Shown here: positions 1-13,522 of the stretch, one piece after another | Position numbering within the stretch: position 1 is the first letter of the stretch | How the letters are laid out: every line of letters starts with the position of its first letter | Assembly: GCF_021155765.1 (NCBI RefSeq) | Contig: NC_060105.1 | Coordinates: forward strand, 2,542,001-2,606,000 | DNA from: Diprion similis | Lineage: Eukaryota > Arthropoda > Insecta > Hymenoptera > Diprionidae | Direction: 5' to 3' | DNA length: 64,000 bases | Translations under genes and position numbers: made by a program | Notes under the pieces: generated by a model | Told to the model about the DNA's origin: nothing | The model's input: the letters and a program-made list of their open reading frames with translations, nothing else | Database searches by the model: none

Positions 1-421
1 CGGCCTGATTCCTCGGTGAGCTCAAAATACGTTGTTAATAATTTTCCAGTTCAAATTTTCATCGGGGATGAAAAAAGTAAAACACATAATAGTGGGTTCG
101 AAATATAGAATTTTCAAAAAAAACAGACAAGTAAGGTATATGAATTTAAGGGTAGAAAGATCATCAAGACTATTTTACATTTCAAATTTCCGCATTTTGG
201 AATACTGATATGAAAAAGAAAATTCTATCTCTCGAGTCTTCGAAAGTTTAATATCATTCATAAACTCCGTTCCAAATTCTACTCCGTTTTCGGAATCGCT
301 AAGCAAAGCAAGTGTTGTAGAAAAATTAAAAAGTCAAACAACGAGCGATAATTTCCTATAATCACGAGGCTTTTCCACTTTCAACTCACGTTATAACAGC
401 TCGTATTAAGCCAGGATTTTG

Positions 422-648
422 TACAGAGTGGCCAGAAATTTTCAGGAAAAAAATTCCACAATATTTCCAGGTTTACCAGAACTTGAAACCTATTCTTTCT
501 CGACGAAACAAAGTAAATTTGCCATCTAAAAAAATCATTTTTAAAACCCACAATGAAAACTGATATTTTCAATATTTTCCATGACCAAATTAAAAATTCC
601 CTGACAATTCCAGGTTTCCAGATTTTCCAGATGTGTGGCCACCCTGTA
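422..648. mobile_element. MITE-like element, family B, about 227 bp
   Basis: The element starts with TACAGAGTGGCCA and ends with the inverse TGGCCACCCTGTA, giving 13-bp imperfect terminal inverted repeats. The interior is rich in CCTGGAAA/TTTCCAGG-type words. It contains a stretch of the form CATGACCAAATTAAAAATTC followed by a TGACAATTCCAGGTTT word, which recurs almost unchanged near 15540-15580. No transposase is encoded, so it is a non-autonomous element or a repeat-derived fragment. The 116-aa frame across it is an accident of the repeat. Confidence 0.6.
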
Positions 649-838
649 TGTATAATGTTCTGATAAGGTTCCATCGTAACGATAACGGTATGGCGTATAT
701 GGTTATACATATTTAATCGAGCCACGTGCATCGACCGTTCGAAAAAAAAACCATCGACGTGTGTTTTCGGCGATAGAACTCATTGGCAGGCGCAGCGGTG
801 CGGATTTTGAGGGAAAAAAATGGTCGTTTTTAATGGGA

Positions 839-841
<3 letters not shown>

Positions 842-872
<31 letters not shown>
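842..872. repeat. (TA)n microsatellite
   Basis: About 15 uninterrupted TA units. Confidence 0.9.
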
Positions 873-875
<3 letters not shown>

Positions 876-3110
876 GGTGCGTCAGGGCGATGCAAAATTT
901 ATAACTTCACCCCGAATTCACGTCTCGCTGCCCATGTGGATATACCGACCTCCGAGGGGTTGCAAATTCGCACGTGTGTCTTCCTGCTAGACGCGAATCG
1001 TCTCTACCATGAACCCGTTATATTATCCCAGGGGAATTTTCTCTTCGCATTATTTCCCGCCCCTTCCCCAAGTTTTTTTCCGTGTCGTCCTTGTTGCCTT
1101 TTTCGACCAGGTGGTTGTACCGAAAACTTTTAACCCCTGAGGCTGCTTCTGCCACTGATCCCGTCGACGAATTAATTGCACTCAGTTTCTTTCTTCCGCG
1201 TCCAGGTTTAAGGGGAAATAAATTTCTTCAACAGCTTATGCGGTGGGGTCGATTAATCAGACAGAGGCTCGCTTCCTCTGAAGGAGAAAAACTGAAATGT
1301 GGTTTATTCGGGTTACTCTGGAGATTGAAGTTATCCAAATCAGAGTGAGATATTTTCCGTCACGCAGCGGGAGGTGTGGAGTCTGAAAAACTTCGGCTCG
1401 CATCCTTCTGATTTATGGTTAAAATTTCAAACAGTTTTCTTCGAATTTTATCAGTAGAATAACGTATCGCACCGCGTAAATCCGACTTATTGAATATCGC
1501 GTTCAAACTTCTTCAAGATTGACGATTTTTTCGCTCCTTGTGCCTGGGTGCCAAGTTCAATGAAAAATTAGAAATAAGTTTTCGAATTTATTACTAATCC
1601 CAGATAAATGAAAAAAGTCAAGAATAAACGAAAATCGATACGGGAAATTCCTCGACGCTTTCCAGTCTCGTTATAGCGTCTAATCCGCCATGATAATCTA
1701 ATATGAGAAGTTGAAATATCACTTCCTCAACTGCAGCTCATAATAGCAATCTCTCCAAGACTTGTTTGGTCACAATTTAAACCGCGATTGCTCTTTACCA
1801 ACGCGCCCTTTAACGATTTCTCCGCCATTTAATGCGTGAGCGATGGACTTCTGCCGGAATTATAAATGGCAAGTTATAAAATTATTTTATAAGAAGAAAA
1901 AAACACAAGTTCTCGGGTCATTAGTATGAGCGTGGAAATTATGCTCTAATCTATTTATCTGTTTAAGATTTTTGAAAAGAATTTAAAGGAAAGTCAAAGT
2001 TTAACGCGCGTTGTGGGAACGAGATTAATGGAGTTTCGATGGATATTTTTCCCTTCTTTTTTGTTGCCGTTATCTTGTTGCTTCGAGAAAAAAGCGAAGC
2101 GTTATTAAGTCTCGGGATAGATCGACGTCGGATCGGTCCACCGCTTCTCAGAACCATCGATTACAATATCATGGGTACGGTTTTCAGGGCCTGAAGCATT
2201 ATTCCAACATTATACGCCGTCGCAAAGTTGCCTGCTTGACTTTCATTGCGATCCTTCGCATGATAAGGACCCTAAGGAAGTGCGTTAGAATAATTTACAC
2301 CACGTTTCGTGAGGTGGAATAAAGTATAACGAGTAGATGTGAAAGGAGTTATAACGTGACCGACGGTAATTCGTGAAACTTTCCGGTTACGCGAAATTTT
2401 CATGAATAAAACTGCCAATTGGGTGCAAATGTCCGGAGAAAAAACGAAGCAAAGGAAAAATTTCACTTGTCGTAGTTACTAGAAAACTTAAAAAGAAAAC
2501 GAGCTACGAGTACAACTATTATTCAGCCATTCGATTATAATTGTTTTTAATACATTTTCTGGTCAAAATCACGTGTGTTTATTATATTGTTGTACCAAAA
2601 TCAAATTTTCGCAACAGTTACAGAAAAATATACATATAGTAGCAGTGATCAACGATAGTTACAAGTATTTACTAGATTTCCTGTTTACAGTTACAATATA
2701 AACCGTCATTTTCTATCTAGAAATATATATTTTTTTTTTTAGATTGTGGAGAAAAATGAGAGAATAGTTAATAACCGTGTAGTAAAAATCTCTTTCAGAG
2801 CAATTTCTTCACCCCTGGGTTGATCTCGAACCACGTAGTTTTTTCATCATCTTCATTTTCTCTCTCATAACATTACAGTTGTCACCATGAAATAAACAGC
2901 ATGTTGTCTAATACCTACCAGGGTGGTAATTTTCGAAGCTACAATTCACCCGTGAAGCTACCCATTTTTATTTTTCACGACAGGTCACGTAATGCGAAAA
3001 CTCCAATTAGTTTGACTCGCGAGCTGTGCCGCATGCATTGCCCCGTTGGGAAAATAAATCGTTCTTTCGATGTCGAAAAAACTGACAAACATAATAAAAC
3101 ATCAAAAACG

Positions 3111-3139
<29 letters not shown>
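3111..3139. repeat. Poly(A) run, 29 bases
   Basis: Uninterrupted A tract. I see no clear target-site duplication or upstream coding remnant that would mark a retrocopy, so it is annotated only as a homopolymer. Confidence 0.85.
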
Positions 3140-3141
<2 letters not shown>

Positions 3142-5608
3142 GACTACAACGAAACGTAGTTGCCAAAATACACGAAATGTCACCGTTAAACTGCTCGACA
3201 ACGATAACGAGGTTCAGTCCAATCGGCAAAGTTCTCGCAAAGCCATGACAATAAACACCGTGATATGGTTTGAGGGAATATCGAGGGTGGAAATCGTCTT
3301 TTCAGACACAAACCTGGTGCAAACAGCGTATAATTTTCGTAGAGCGATGAGATGACAGAGATAATTCAAAGTCTTTGGAACCGTATAGTGTGCAGCGTCA
3401 GTGTTGCTCGTGCTGATGTAGCATTCCATGGTTTATGGCCATGCATGCAACGGCACCTAGAGTGCTGGATTAGCACTCTCGAAATCGAACAACACGGGCA
3501 ATATGTGTAATTTGATTGATGAGATACAGCTGTGACTCGCACATTCCTCCGGTAATAATCTTGATTTGATTTATAAGAATGATGAGTTGGAATGAGAAAG
3601 CTTTTTTGACGTTACGCACGTTTTAATTTTTTTTTTGCACAAACGGCGGGGTTTTCGAACAACTCCGCGTACAATGTTGTTACCTAATTCGCAATAACGC
3701 AGAGCCGAACAAATTTCGAGAGGGTGAAATTTTTATTGTTCTGCAGTTGATTGGCGAAAAAAAAAAAAGAAAAAAAAAACAGACTCGAAGTTCGAAAGTA
3801 ATTCACCCGCGAAAGGTACTTTGTTATATATATATAGATATATATTTGAGAGTTTTAGCGAAGTTAGCATTTCTTGCACAGCTAATCTACCAATTTTTTT
3901 TTTGCTAAAGCAACAATTGTCATTAAACGTAGGCTTACCTTGCACACAGTAGTCGAGAATCCCAAGCTCCGTATAATTCACGTCGAGATCATCATCACCT
4001 CGCACAGATAGTGTCACACATCGATTCAACCATCGATTTATACGTTAATATTTGATCGCAGCGATGAGGAAATCGGTTTAAAAGTTACGCGATAATTGAT
4101 CAAGAGCGTGAAATTTTTGGATTTAGAATAATCCGTGCAGAGTTGAGAGTCCTAAGAGATTTGTAGAAATGAGAATTTTTTCGACGCCGTGGAAGAGTGA
4201 GTAATGATTAAAAAGAAAAAAAAAAACAAAAAAAAAAAACCAAAAAAAAAGCACACGCAGAACAATCTTCCCTTTTTGCAAGCTCTCGATTTTCTGGATC
4301 CGCGCGACTCGCCGTTCATTCACTAAGTCCGAGAAGCCAGGCGTGGGTTTGGTGAAACTGGATACCGCTCGGGACGCGAGCTTTAGTCCAGAGAAGCTCT
4401 CCCGCGGTCCGCAGAAACAATGACACGCAAGCGCGTCGCCCTTGCACCTTACATATACACGGTGAACATGACATGACTATAACGCAAGCAATGGGAGAAA
4501 AGAGTCTGCGGAGATTTATCCCGGCAATATTTTATTCACTTTTTCCGCACCGATTGATCGGTTTCTGACTCTCGAGCTGCATAAATTCCTCGGTTATATA
4601 TCGGAAGAAAAAATCTGCGAAAGAACGTCGCTTCGACGACAGGATAAAAGAAGCACAAAAACATCCCCGTTTCCTCCCCCATACCTGAACTTCCAATCAC
4701 TCGAATCTACCATCACCCAACGAATCGAGATTCCAATCCCCACTTCGGAACGACTTTGCACGCGATTCTTCCGACGTGAACTGAACACCATCCGAGATGT
4801 CGATTCTCAATTTCCATGAAATTAGTGCGCATGCGCGAACAACACTGCCAAGTGTTGTTGTGATGATCGGCTGGCTCGATAACACCATAACAATAACACC
4901 AGACTATAGACTCAAGTATTTCTTAATCCCCGTTCGTTCTTCTGCAGCTTTTTTGATTCGCATCATGAATTCGACGTGTTCGAACTCTCGACTGTAAAGA
5001 AGCTTTTTGAGTTTCTTTGTTCCGAAATTGACGTCCCTTTCTGAGACTTTGAGTCTCCTCTTTATGACGCTGTTTTTTTAGTAGGTATACGTAACGTTCA
5101 GCGTGTAACGTCGTTTGAAACGCATTACGATAATCCCGTCAAACGAAAGCCGTCATTTGCAGAATTGAATTTGTCAAAGCGTTTCGCGAACGCGATTCGA
5201 GAATGTAATTTTTCTGACAGAGGTAGTGTGGGCGTCGGACGTAAGGATCAATTTTTCTTTCTTTTTTTTTCTTTCTATTTAACAGGACTCGGCGACTGTC
5301 TGCGTCTTCGAAGGGCTTCAGTCTCGTTCCAATCGTTTAACTTTTTTCTATTCTTCATCTCTTTCAGTTCCCGCTGCGTGCGCGTTGATCGATCGAATGC
5401 TTGTCAATCCTTGAACAACTTCCGACGATAATTACATCGACTATGAAAAGCTTGATGCCTGTGCAGTCGTATTTCACAAGCTAAGTTATAACTTATCAAA
5501 ATTTTCGTTGCAAAACGTGACAATCCAGAAAGTTTCTTCCGCTCATAATCAGATTAGCGCGAGAATATAGATCGCAAGCACGATTAACGCTCGTGTGGAT
5601 TATACAGC

Positions 5609-5632
5609 AACACACACACACACACACACACG
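5609..5632. repeat. (CA)n microsatellite
   Basis: About 12 CA units in otherwise unannotated DNA. Confidence 0.9.
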
Positions 5633-6804
5633 CCTAAATGAAAGGTTGAAAATTTGTCAGAAGCTCTTGGAAGCCGATTTGGGGGATGAATTCGAGTCGG
5701 TGGTATATAACTGGGCAACCTTCAAGGGTTGATATGATTTCCCAAGCCACCATTTTCTCGACCGCACAGATACCGACAAGGTTGAAGAGTGTGAGGCGTC
5801 GAAAGTTCGGAACTAAGGGATTAACCACCCTGGTGGTTCTAATTTATGTACACGGAGATAGACCGAGCTTGGACCGCGCGTTCATGTAAATGTGGGAAAT
5901 GATTTGGAAGCCGTTGCATTCACTCGCGGAAAATTTCTTTCAAGAAAAAACACAAGAGGACAAGCATTTTACTATATCTAATGGATCGAAAAACGGGGTT
6001 GGCATTCGATTTACTATCTTGCATGACGAAAGTTATCTTATGATCCGGTTCTCTACGTTCTACGGTGTATAAATTTCATCCGTTTGTTATGTGACTGAAT
6101 TCGAAGGGTGGATTCCGATCCTTGACGCGAATCGCGCGGGTACAGATTTCTTTCTTTTTCAACCCAACATGACAGGAAAGGAAAAATATAAGCTCGCCTC
6201 TCTAATAATTCACGGAGTTGGCAGATACATGCCGTACAAATTACAAGAAGAGGCCGAGAGTTTTTTACTCGAATAAAAAAGGAGGGTATAAAGAGGTGGT
6301 TGTTACGCTTGGTGAGCTTGTAATTGCAACATAAAGTATGTTTATTGCGAAAGTTCTCGAGGTTAAAAGCGTAATGAGGGTTGTTAGACGTTCCAGATCC
6401 TCGTGGGATACTCAAATATCGCTTATGTATTTCTTTAAAATAAGGGTAAGAGGGAGCAGAAGGATACCTGGCGAGAAACTCGAAAACCGTGTGGGTGAAA
6501 ACTTCCCTCCAAGAGGTTAACCGGCTAAGTATAAAAAGTGTGTATTTTTTCTTCCCACTTCATTTATCTTCCCTTAAAAAGACCCCAACAGCTTCGCAAA
6601 CGAGATAATTGGCTATCATGACCTTAATCAATTATTCGCGGGGGATGAAAAATTAAACTACTCTACCACCCTGTCGCACTTACATATCTGCATATCTTTT
6701 GATCTTTGATCAAAACAAAATAATAAATAACAAGAATAATAATAATGATAAACAAGGGGTAAGAATAAAATGTCATCCGTTTAGAGTACATGTAAGAATA
6801 TATA

Positions 6805-7419
6805 TTAGGGTGGCGTAAAAAAATCGACTGTTTTTTTTTTTGAGTCTCGTGTGACAAAATGTTAGTTTTTGATGTTTTAAGAGCCCACTCCAAAGGACAG
6901 TTCAAAAAAAAAAATTTAAGAAGTCGCTCCACATTTTTTACCTAAAACGTCAGAAATCGTCGAGAATCGATTTTTTATTTTTTTTAAATTTTTTTTCTCG
7001 TTACGGTATAATTTTATAGACAAAAAAAAATAAGTTTCCGAAAGTTTCAGTTTAAAATTTGAATTTTGAAAGGTCGCTCATAATTATTTTTCAATTTTTT
7101 GGTGCATTTCTTTAGATCTTTTCGAGCGACCTTTTAATATTCATATTAAAATTTCAAATGTTTTTCTCTTTAATATAGCAAGAAAGAATCGATAACAATA
7201 CATCACGACATAAATTAAAAATCGAACAAAATACTGAAAATATAATTTTTTTAATTTAATTTTTTGACGATTTTTGACATTTTAAAAAATTTGGAGCGAC
7301 CTCTTAAAATTTTTTTTTTTTGAGCTATTCTTTGGAGTGGGCTCTTAAAACATCAAAAACTAACAATTTGTCACACAAGACTAAAAAAAAAAACGGTCGT
7401 TTTTTTTGCGCCGCCCTAA
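6805..7419. mobile_element. Palindromic MITE, family A, copy 1 (615 bp)
   Basis: The ends are TTAGGGTGGCGTAAAAAAA and its inverse ending CGCCGCCCTAA, flanked on both sides by TA, as expected for a TA target-site duplication of the Tc1/mariner type. The terminal inverted repeats extend about 110 bp inward, including the words GTTTTAAGAGCCCACTCCAAAG and their inverse. A second inverted pair (AGGTCGCTC / GAGCGACCT) lies near the centre, so most of the element can fold back. There is no transposase frame. A second copy lies at 14864-15482 in the same orientation. Confidence 0.8.
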
Positions 7420-8630
7420 TACACATATATATCAGCTATAAAATAAATTTATTTACAGTGAAATACGGAAATCGTGACTCTGCACAAAACTGCCTGCGTG
7501 AACAATTGTTGACAATTCTTAAGTGGCCATCCCACCCCCCCCTCCCCACCCAAAGAATTTCTACCCCCCAGTGAGAAGAGGCGGCTATTAATGTCCGCGA
7601 TATTTCTCCCTCTGTCAAAACGAACGGCCATTATTCATAAACATGTTTCGCGTACCTTATACCGCAATTCCGATAAAGATCTGACACAACGTTCCGCCGA
7701 TTCAGCATATATGTCTCCGTGAGATATGGAACCGGCACGCGAATTCACGGAGTTTCGCTACCTGGTAAACGGTTAGAAGTGCATAACATCGAATCTGCGC
7801 AGTTCAATTTTCACGGGATGAATCCTGTCGAAAATCTCGGCGAGTTTTGCACGACCAAGTCCTGGTCATTTTTAAAATGTGGTTAATTTTTTTCAGGACG
7901 CTCGTCGCTTTGCAATTGAAATTATGCAAATAGCGTGCTTGTCACATATAAGGAAACTGAGGGACCAAAACGATTCGTGAGGAAACGAGAAGGGGACCGA
8001 AAGGGTTGATAAAAATTACACGATTTTGTTGTTGTTGTCATACCTTATGATTAAAATGATCGAGTACTCAAGTCTTACAAGCTGCTAAGCTAAAAAAAAA
8101 AAAAAAAAAAAAATGGACATTTTTCACCATGAATGTTACGAGAATAAGGTCGAAATAATTACACGGGGTACGTTGTACGTATAAACGTAGGTATTCTCGA
8201 GAAAATTGGACAAACTGATTATTTCTTACGGCGCAAATTTACGCTCCTTTTCCTTGCTTACGAGAATAACACGCGGTGAAGGCTAATTGTTCTCGAAAGG
8301 CGATAATTTAAACACTTTAGCTAATTACCAGATGAACATTTTTTCAACCCGAGTTGATGCAGAAATGGGGTCAAACGCTTCAAAGCACATAAGCAACGCG
8401 CGGTGTAATTTAGAGACTTAATAACGTTTCTCATCTGGTCCACGGCGTCGCTCGTAAATAGCCAGAGATTAACTTGTAACAGATGTTGTACCTACTTTTC
8501 GTAGACGGGAATCAAAAGACCGCGGAGCTCCAACTTTCAGACCCACGTGAATTGATCGGTACCACCTGGGCGACTAATTGCTGTCTCGGACGTCGTTTAA
8601 TTCGCCTCTCCCGATTCTGTCACACACCAT

Positions 8631-8650
8631 CATGGGTCAATTGACCCATG
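8631..8650. promoter_or_regulatory. Perfect 20-bp palindrome with GGGTCA half-sites
   Basis: CATGGGTCAATTGACCCATG is a perfect palindrome. It contains GGGTCA and TGACCC separated by 2 bp, which resembles an inverted-repeat nuclear-receptor element. There is no neighbouring gene to assign it to, so regulatory function is a guess. Confidence 0.3.
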
Positions 8651-9245
8651 GTGCCCGGCACAGCGTGGATAAATATTGATTATTTGCCGTCTCGACAGCT
8701 TCTTCGCAATTCCATCAATCTAAGCAATTCCTTTTTTTCTCTCCCTCCTCCCCCCTCATCCCTCCGTCATTCTCTTTACTAGCTTTTTCTCTCCTATATT
8801 ATTCTTGTATGTGTATCCACTTGTTCAATTTGGGGTCGCTTATTATTTGACGATAAGTGCGTAATGGAACGGCAATCGTCCTACGGACTGAATGAATCGG
8901 CAGAATTTTCTGCTTGTCATACGTGAAGAGTAACTTTATTATAATGGAACTTCAGCATCGTCAGAGGAAATATGCTTCTGAATTAGGAAATTCCTCAAGT
9001 AGGTGACACTTTTGTAAACGTCTTGACAAATCGATTGTTGCCTGTCAGTTTGCGAGGACCGAAAACTCTGTTTGTTCTCGTTTTATCCTGACTGTTAAGA
9101 CGATGCTGATGTCGTTCGATACGGCTGTCTTGATGAACCGTAATTTACTGCGTTGGGTGCTAAGTAAGTGAATAAACAAGTGAAACGGTTCGCTGGAAAT
9201 TAATAGATCATCAACATTTTGGTAGATTTTAGGTATTAACGCCGT

Positions 9246-9335
9246 CAGGGTGTTCAGTTATTAGTGAAAACGTAATTTCCTGAGATTTCCAGGTTTTTTC
9301 CAGAGGATATCAAATTCTGGAACTGGTCGAAAATC
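9246..9335. repeat. Decayed fragment resembling MITE family B
   Basis: An AGGGTG word followed by TTTCCTGAGATTTCCAGGTT and TTCCAG words matches the style of the elements at 422-648 and 15485-15620, but no opposite terminus is visible. Confidence 0.35.
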
Positions 9336-10880
9336 CGGACGTTTGAATTTCGGTAGCTTGAGATATTGTACATGCAAATTAGCGGTTTTCAACAAACCAT
9401 CTAATCGCAAGCCATCCACTCGTCGAACTGCTTCGTTAATCCGTCAAGTATATTATTATACCTATAATCATCGAATCGGAAGGGAATTTCTCGCGTCACT
9501 GTCACTGCTGAGTGATTAATTAGAAGGATGAGTGGACCGAAGGCGGAAGCTGCGTAGTTTAGTCGAAACTGCAGAGTGTGTCTGCGAGTGAAGGTGTAAT
9601 AATTTAGTATCCAGCTCGATGTAACTCTTGAGAGCATTTATCAACGTCAATGAGGGTGCAGGGGAAAAAGAGTTTTCGAACTGCTACTGGCGCGGAAAAA
9701 TTCATTGAGTTGATTGCTTTTGTTTTATCCTCTTTTTTTCGAAATTCTTTTATTTTCAACTTGCTCTTAGCCTGCACCAATCAACTGTTGTAGTTCTACG
9801 CAGGGAAAACGGAAGAGACTTGATTAGACATAAGCGGCTCGAGCGTTCTTGAATCCAGGATTTATTTTCGGGTCTTCACGTCAATTTGAGGAACTTTAAG
9901 TGTAACGAGGTCGCAGGCGATTAGCTCGCAGTGCGTTTGAAGTGATCACCTTGCCCCGTTAAATCCGTGACCCTAGAGAGTACACATCCGGAATTAATTC
10001 ACGCAGAGTTGAGTGTGTACTTGGGACCGGATACCAATTTCTAAACTTTGTACAAATTATTACACAAAATCCTTTCGATGGATCTAAGTTACATGTTGAT
10101 TCAAAAAATCTGAGAACTTTGTACGATCGACAACGATAAACACGCGCGGAAAACGAGTTATTCTCCCTTTGTTGACAAGTTCGATGAGAAAGTTTTTCCT
10201 GCAGAATTATTCAAGTATAAATGAATAAAGTATATGTATATATAATAATATAATTCTTATGCGGATAATCGCAATTCAAGCGAGGAAACTTTGCCAGTTT
10301 CGCAAACTTATTCTTTCTCCGATGCGAAAATCTATCTCGTCAGAAGCTCGGAAACGGAGGAAAAGAGATAATCGCGGATAATGACGTTCGACGTATGTAA
10401 TACAGGGTCATTTGACTGCTGCGCTGTCGCTGTTTTATCGCTTCGTGTCATTTATTCGAACATAAACAACGGAATGTTGTAAAACAAAAAGAAGAGGATT
10501 TTCATCGGGTGAATAAATCCAGCCCGTTTAAGAATGTGTATGTATAAGCAGGTCGAAGCAACAGCTGAAGGCATAATGATTATTTATAAAACTCTCTTAA
10601 TCAGGCCCTATTAAACGAGAGTCAATTTGCATTGGGTAGGCTCTGTTTTCGGGCGCAGGATATTCATTTTTGGAGAACGAGGAGGGCGAAGGCAAAAGCG
10701 CGAATAATTATTTCGGGCAAATTCTGGGTGCGATTTAAAGGGAAGGAAGCCGGCCTTCGCGCTGTAGGTTGTTACCCTAAATGCCAAAAGTTTTTGAACA
10801 ACCCTCTGAGTCTCACCGAAATCCTAAAATTCCTCATTCCTTATTCAATTAACATTTTACAGTAGAGCTCACTGAGAGAT

Positions 10881-10885
<5 letters not shown>

Positions 10886-10933
<48 letters not shown>
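10886..10933. repeat. (GA)n microsatellite
   Basis: About 24 GA units, with a slightly degenerate GA-rich lead-in from about 10870. Confidence 0.9.
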
Positions 10934-10937
<4 letters not shown>

Positions 10938-13500
10938 AATCTCTAGTTCTGATGGTTTATACTACACAGTCTTTGATTATTTTCGTTTTTCACCCCAAAG
11001 GAAAAATGCAAATTTTTTAAACAAAATGAAAACGAGTTTTGTAGCTTTAATCCTTTGAGTCACGCATTATTTTGCTAAGTCAATGTGTATTCTCCGGTTT
11101 TTGGAGTCTGTAATTACGAATCTGAAATCGGATTTTAAAAATTCAAGATGGCGGATCTAATATAGAGGACGAAAATTTCAGATTCGATTGAATCCGAAGT
11201 ATAAACTTTTTGCAGGAGTTATTGGGGTCGCTGATTATGAATCTGAAGTCAGATTTTCAAAATTCCGTAAAGAAAATCAAATCAGTGACCAATTTGTTTC
11301 TATCAATAATAATTTACATTATATCGCAATGATTACTCTCGAGTATTGGAAACCTAATGATACACTATCGTGAATAGCAAAATACAAAAAAAACTGAGCC
11401 AAAAATATGTTAAAAAATTCTCTAAATATACGAAAAAAAAAAAAAATTGATCTACAATAGGTAGAAAAAATACTTACCACTATGACTCAAAGTGTTAACA
11501 AGAGAGTCAAGTACGTGTTAATCTTCTTTTTGATTATCGTCGCGCTTGTATCTATCGCAACGATTTGACGACTATAAATTTCTTTAAATTACATCCACCA
11601 AAGATTTTCTCCCGACTAGGAAATCGCAGAATAAAACTATTTCGGAATACATACGCGGAGCTTAATTTTCTACACTGACTTGAGATTTCTCAGTTTCAGC
11701 AAATCGTGAGCAGAAAAATACCGAGGGATGGGGTTGGCGTATATATAAATACACCGATAGCGCAAACAGATGAGCGTCAAAAGCCGTTCAGTACGGTGGT
11801 TAAAAGCAAGAGCTTGCGCGTGTGTTGTAAGAGGGAAAAAGTGGGTGCTTGTGGATCTTTTTTATGCCTCTTCCGGGGTGATTCGCGAGGGTGAACGAGG
11901 TGAATGACGGACGCTATCATCCTACGAAGTATCAGAGCGCACTCGTGACTCGAGTGAAATCGGCTGGGTACAAGCTTCTCCGAGCTTTGTCACAGCTAAC
12001 CACACAAACCTGGCAAATTGACGAGCAAACTGTTGTAATCAGGGAGGCGCGATGCGACCCTGCATACAAACTGCCGTCTTGCTCTCACAGACCGAAACAC
12101 ATTGGCTCAGAGTTTGGGAAAGCCAGAGACGAGACTGTGCTCAAGAAATGTCTGCGGAATGGCCGGAAATCAAATTGGTTAAACATGGCCGCTATTGTAT
12201 ACATGCGTATTCGAGAGGATCTCCCGCTGATATTCGTTCGTCTCATAATCGTACGCACTTCCCTCGGTATGAATATCGCCTTATCGAGTTTTGCGGCGCC
12301 AATTTTATCCCTTTTACATCACCATGTCCGCCAGTCGCACGTTTATATTCGTGCAATTTTTTTATTCCTCGCAATTGATTAACAGCAGTCTTTTGTTGAT
12401 TGACTTTAACATCGGGAACGCTAAAAAGCAGTCAGAAACGATCTTAGGGTTGAAATAAAAATAGAGAAGAATTATTTAATAAATATAAATACGCTATGCG
12501 AAAAGTTTACAGTTTGTTGGGTGGTAAAAATGGAATCGACCAAATTGATGGAGACCCATTTCGGCATGAGTTTTCAGAAATGAGAAGAGTAGTAGTCAGG
12601 ATACAGTCATTCCTCCTCGACAAATTAAATTACGAGGCTTTCAAGGCGGCACTGCTCTTCGAGATGAAAGTGTTTATTCTACCTTTTCGCCTTTGTATTT
12701 GTTTCGCTATTTTTTTTATCTCTCTCTCTCTCTCGTCTTCTTAAGCGTTTCACTTCACAGATACAATCAACTGTATTCTACACCGTACAAAAACCACTTT
12801 GAGTCATCCACAGGAATTCCGCCTATATAATATCATAGCATGGAAACGATTCTGCTGAATTTATGAACGTTTACTGCCACTATTCGTGTGCGTATAAGTA
12901 GGTAAACAATATATAATCAAACATTGGAAAATTCAAAGCTTTAGCTATTTTGTAGCAATATTCTGTGGGAAAAATTTAAGCAAACCAAAATGTGAATTCG
13001 AGGGGGTAAAAGACATACCCAGAAACGAATCAAGCTCTGCAATTTCGACATCACAGTCGGAATACGAATAGAGATTGGATATCGCACGGATTGGCATATG
13101 GCGTTATCATCGCGCCGGCTGCCCACGCGTCTTACATTCCAATCTATATTCATTTTCCCAAAGTGGATTCGTCCCTATCGACACACCCCTGATCGGACCC
13201 CGTGAAATCGGAAGCAGCCGGCCGCCGACCCAGTTTATGCAGATCTAAACTCCCCAATTCGGACCTCAGCTCGGAAAATCACCCCGTTTTTTCCATCTTA
13301 GGTGTAAACACTTTATGTCGCAGAGTTTACTTTAGCTCGAATAAAAAGTCTGCCGTTTACTGCAGCAACAATTAGGTTGTTAGATTTTACGAGGTTGAAA
13401 GTGTAAAATCGAGGTCGCGGAATTGAGGATTTTCGTTTTACACCCCTCGTAACAGGGGCGCCGTACAAAATTTTTTTTATATTTTTACCGGGTATATACT

Positions 13501-13522
13501 CCCCCCCCCCCCCCCCTCCCCC
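13501..13522. repeat. Poly(C) run
   Basis: Sixteen C, one T, then five C. The minus strand is therefore a long G run. The glycine-rich minus-strand frame across it is an artefact. Confidence 0.85.

Noticed and set aside
11891..12382. 163-aa plus-strand frame overlapped by a 108-aa frame
   Set aside because: No domain, no splice partners, and two phases are open at once, which suggests chance.
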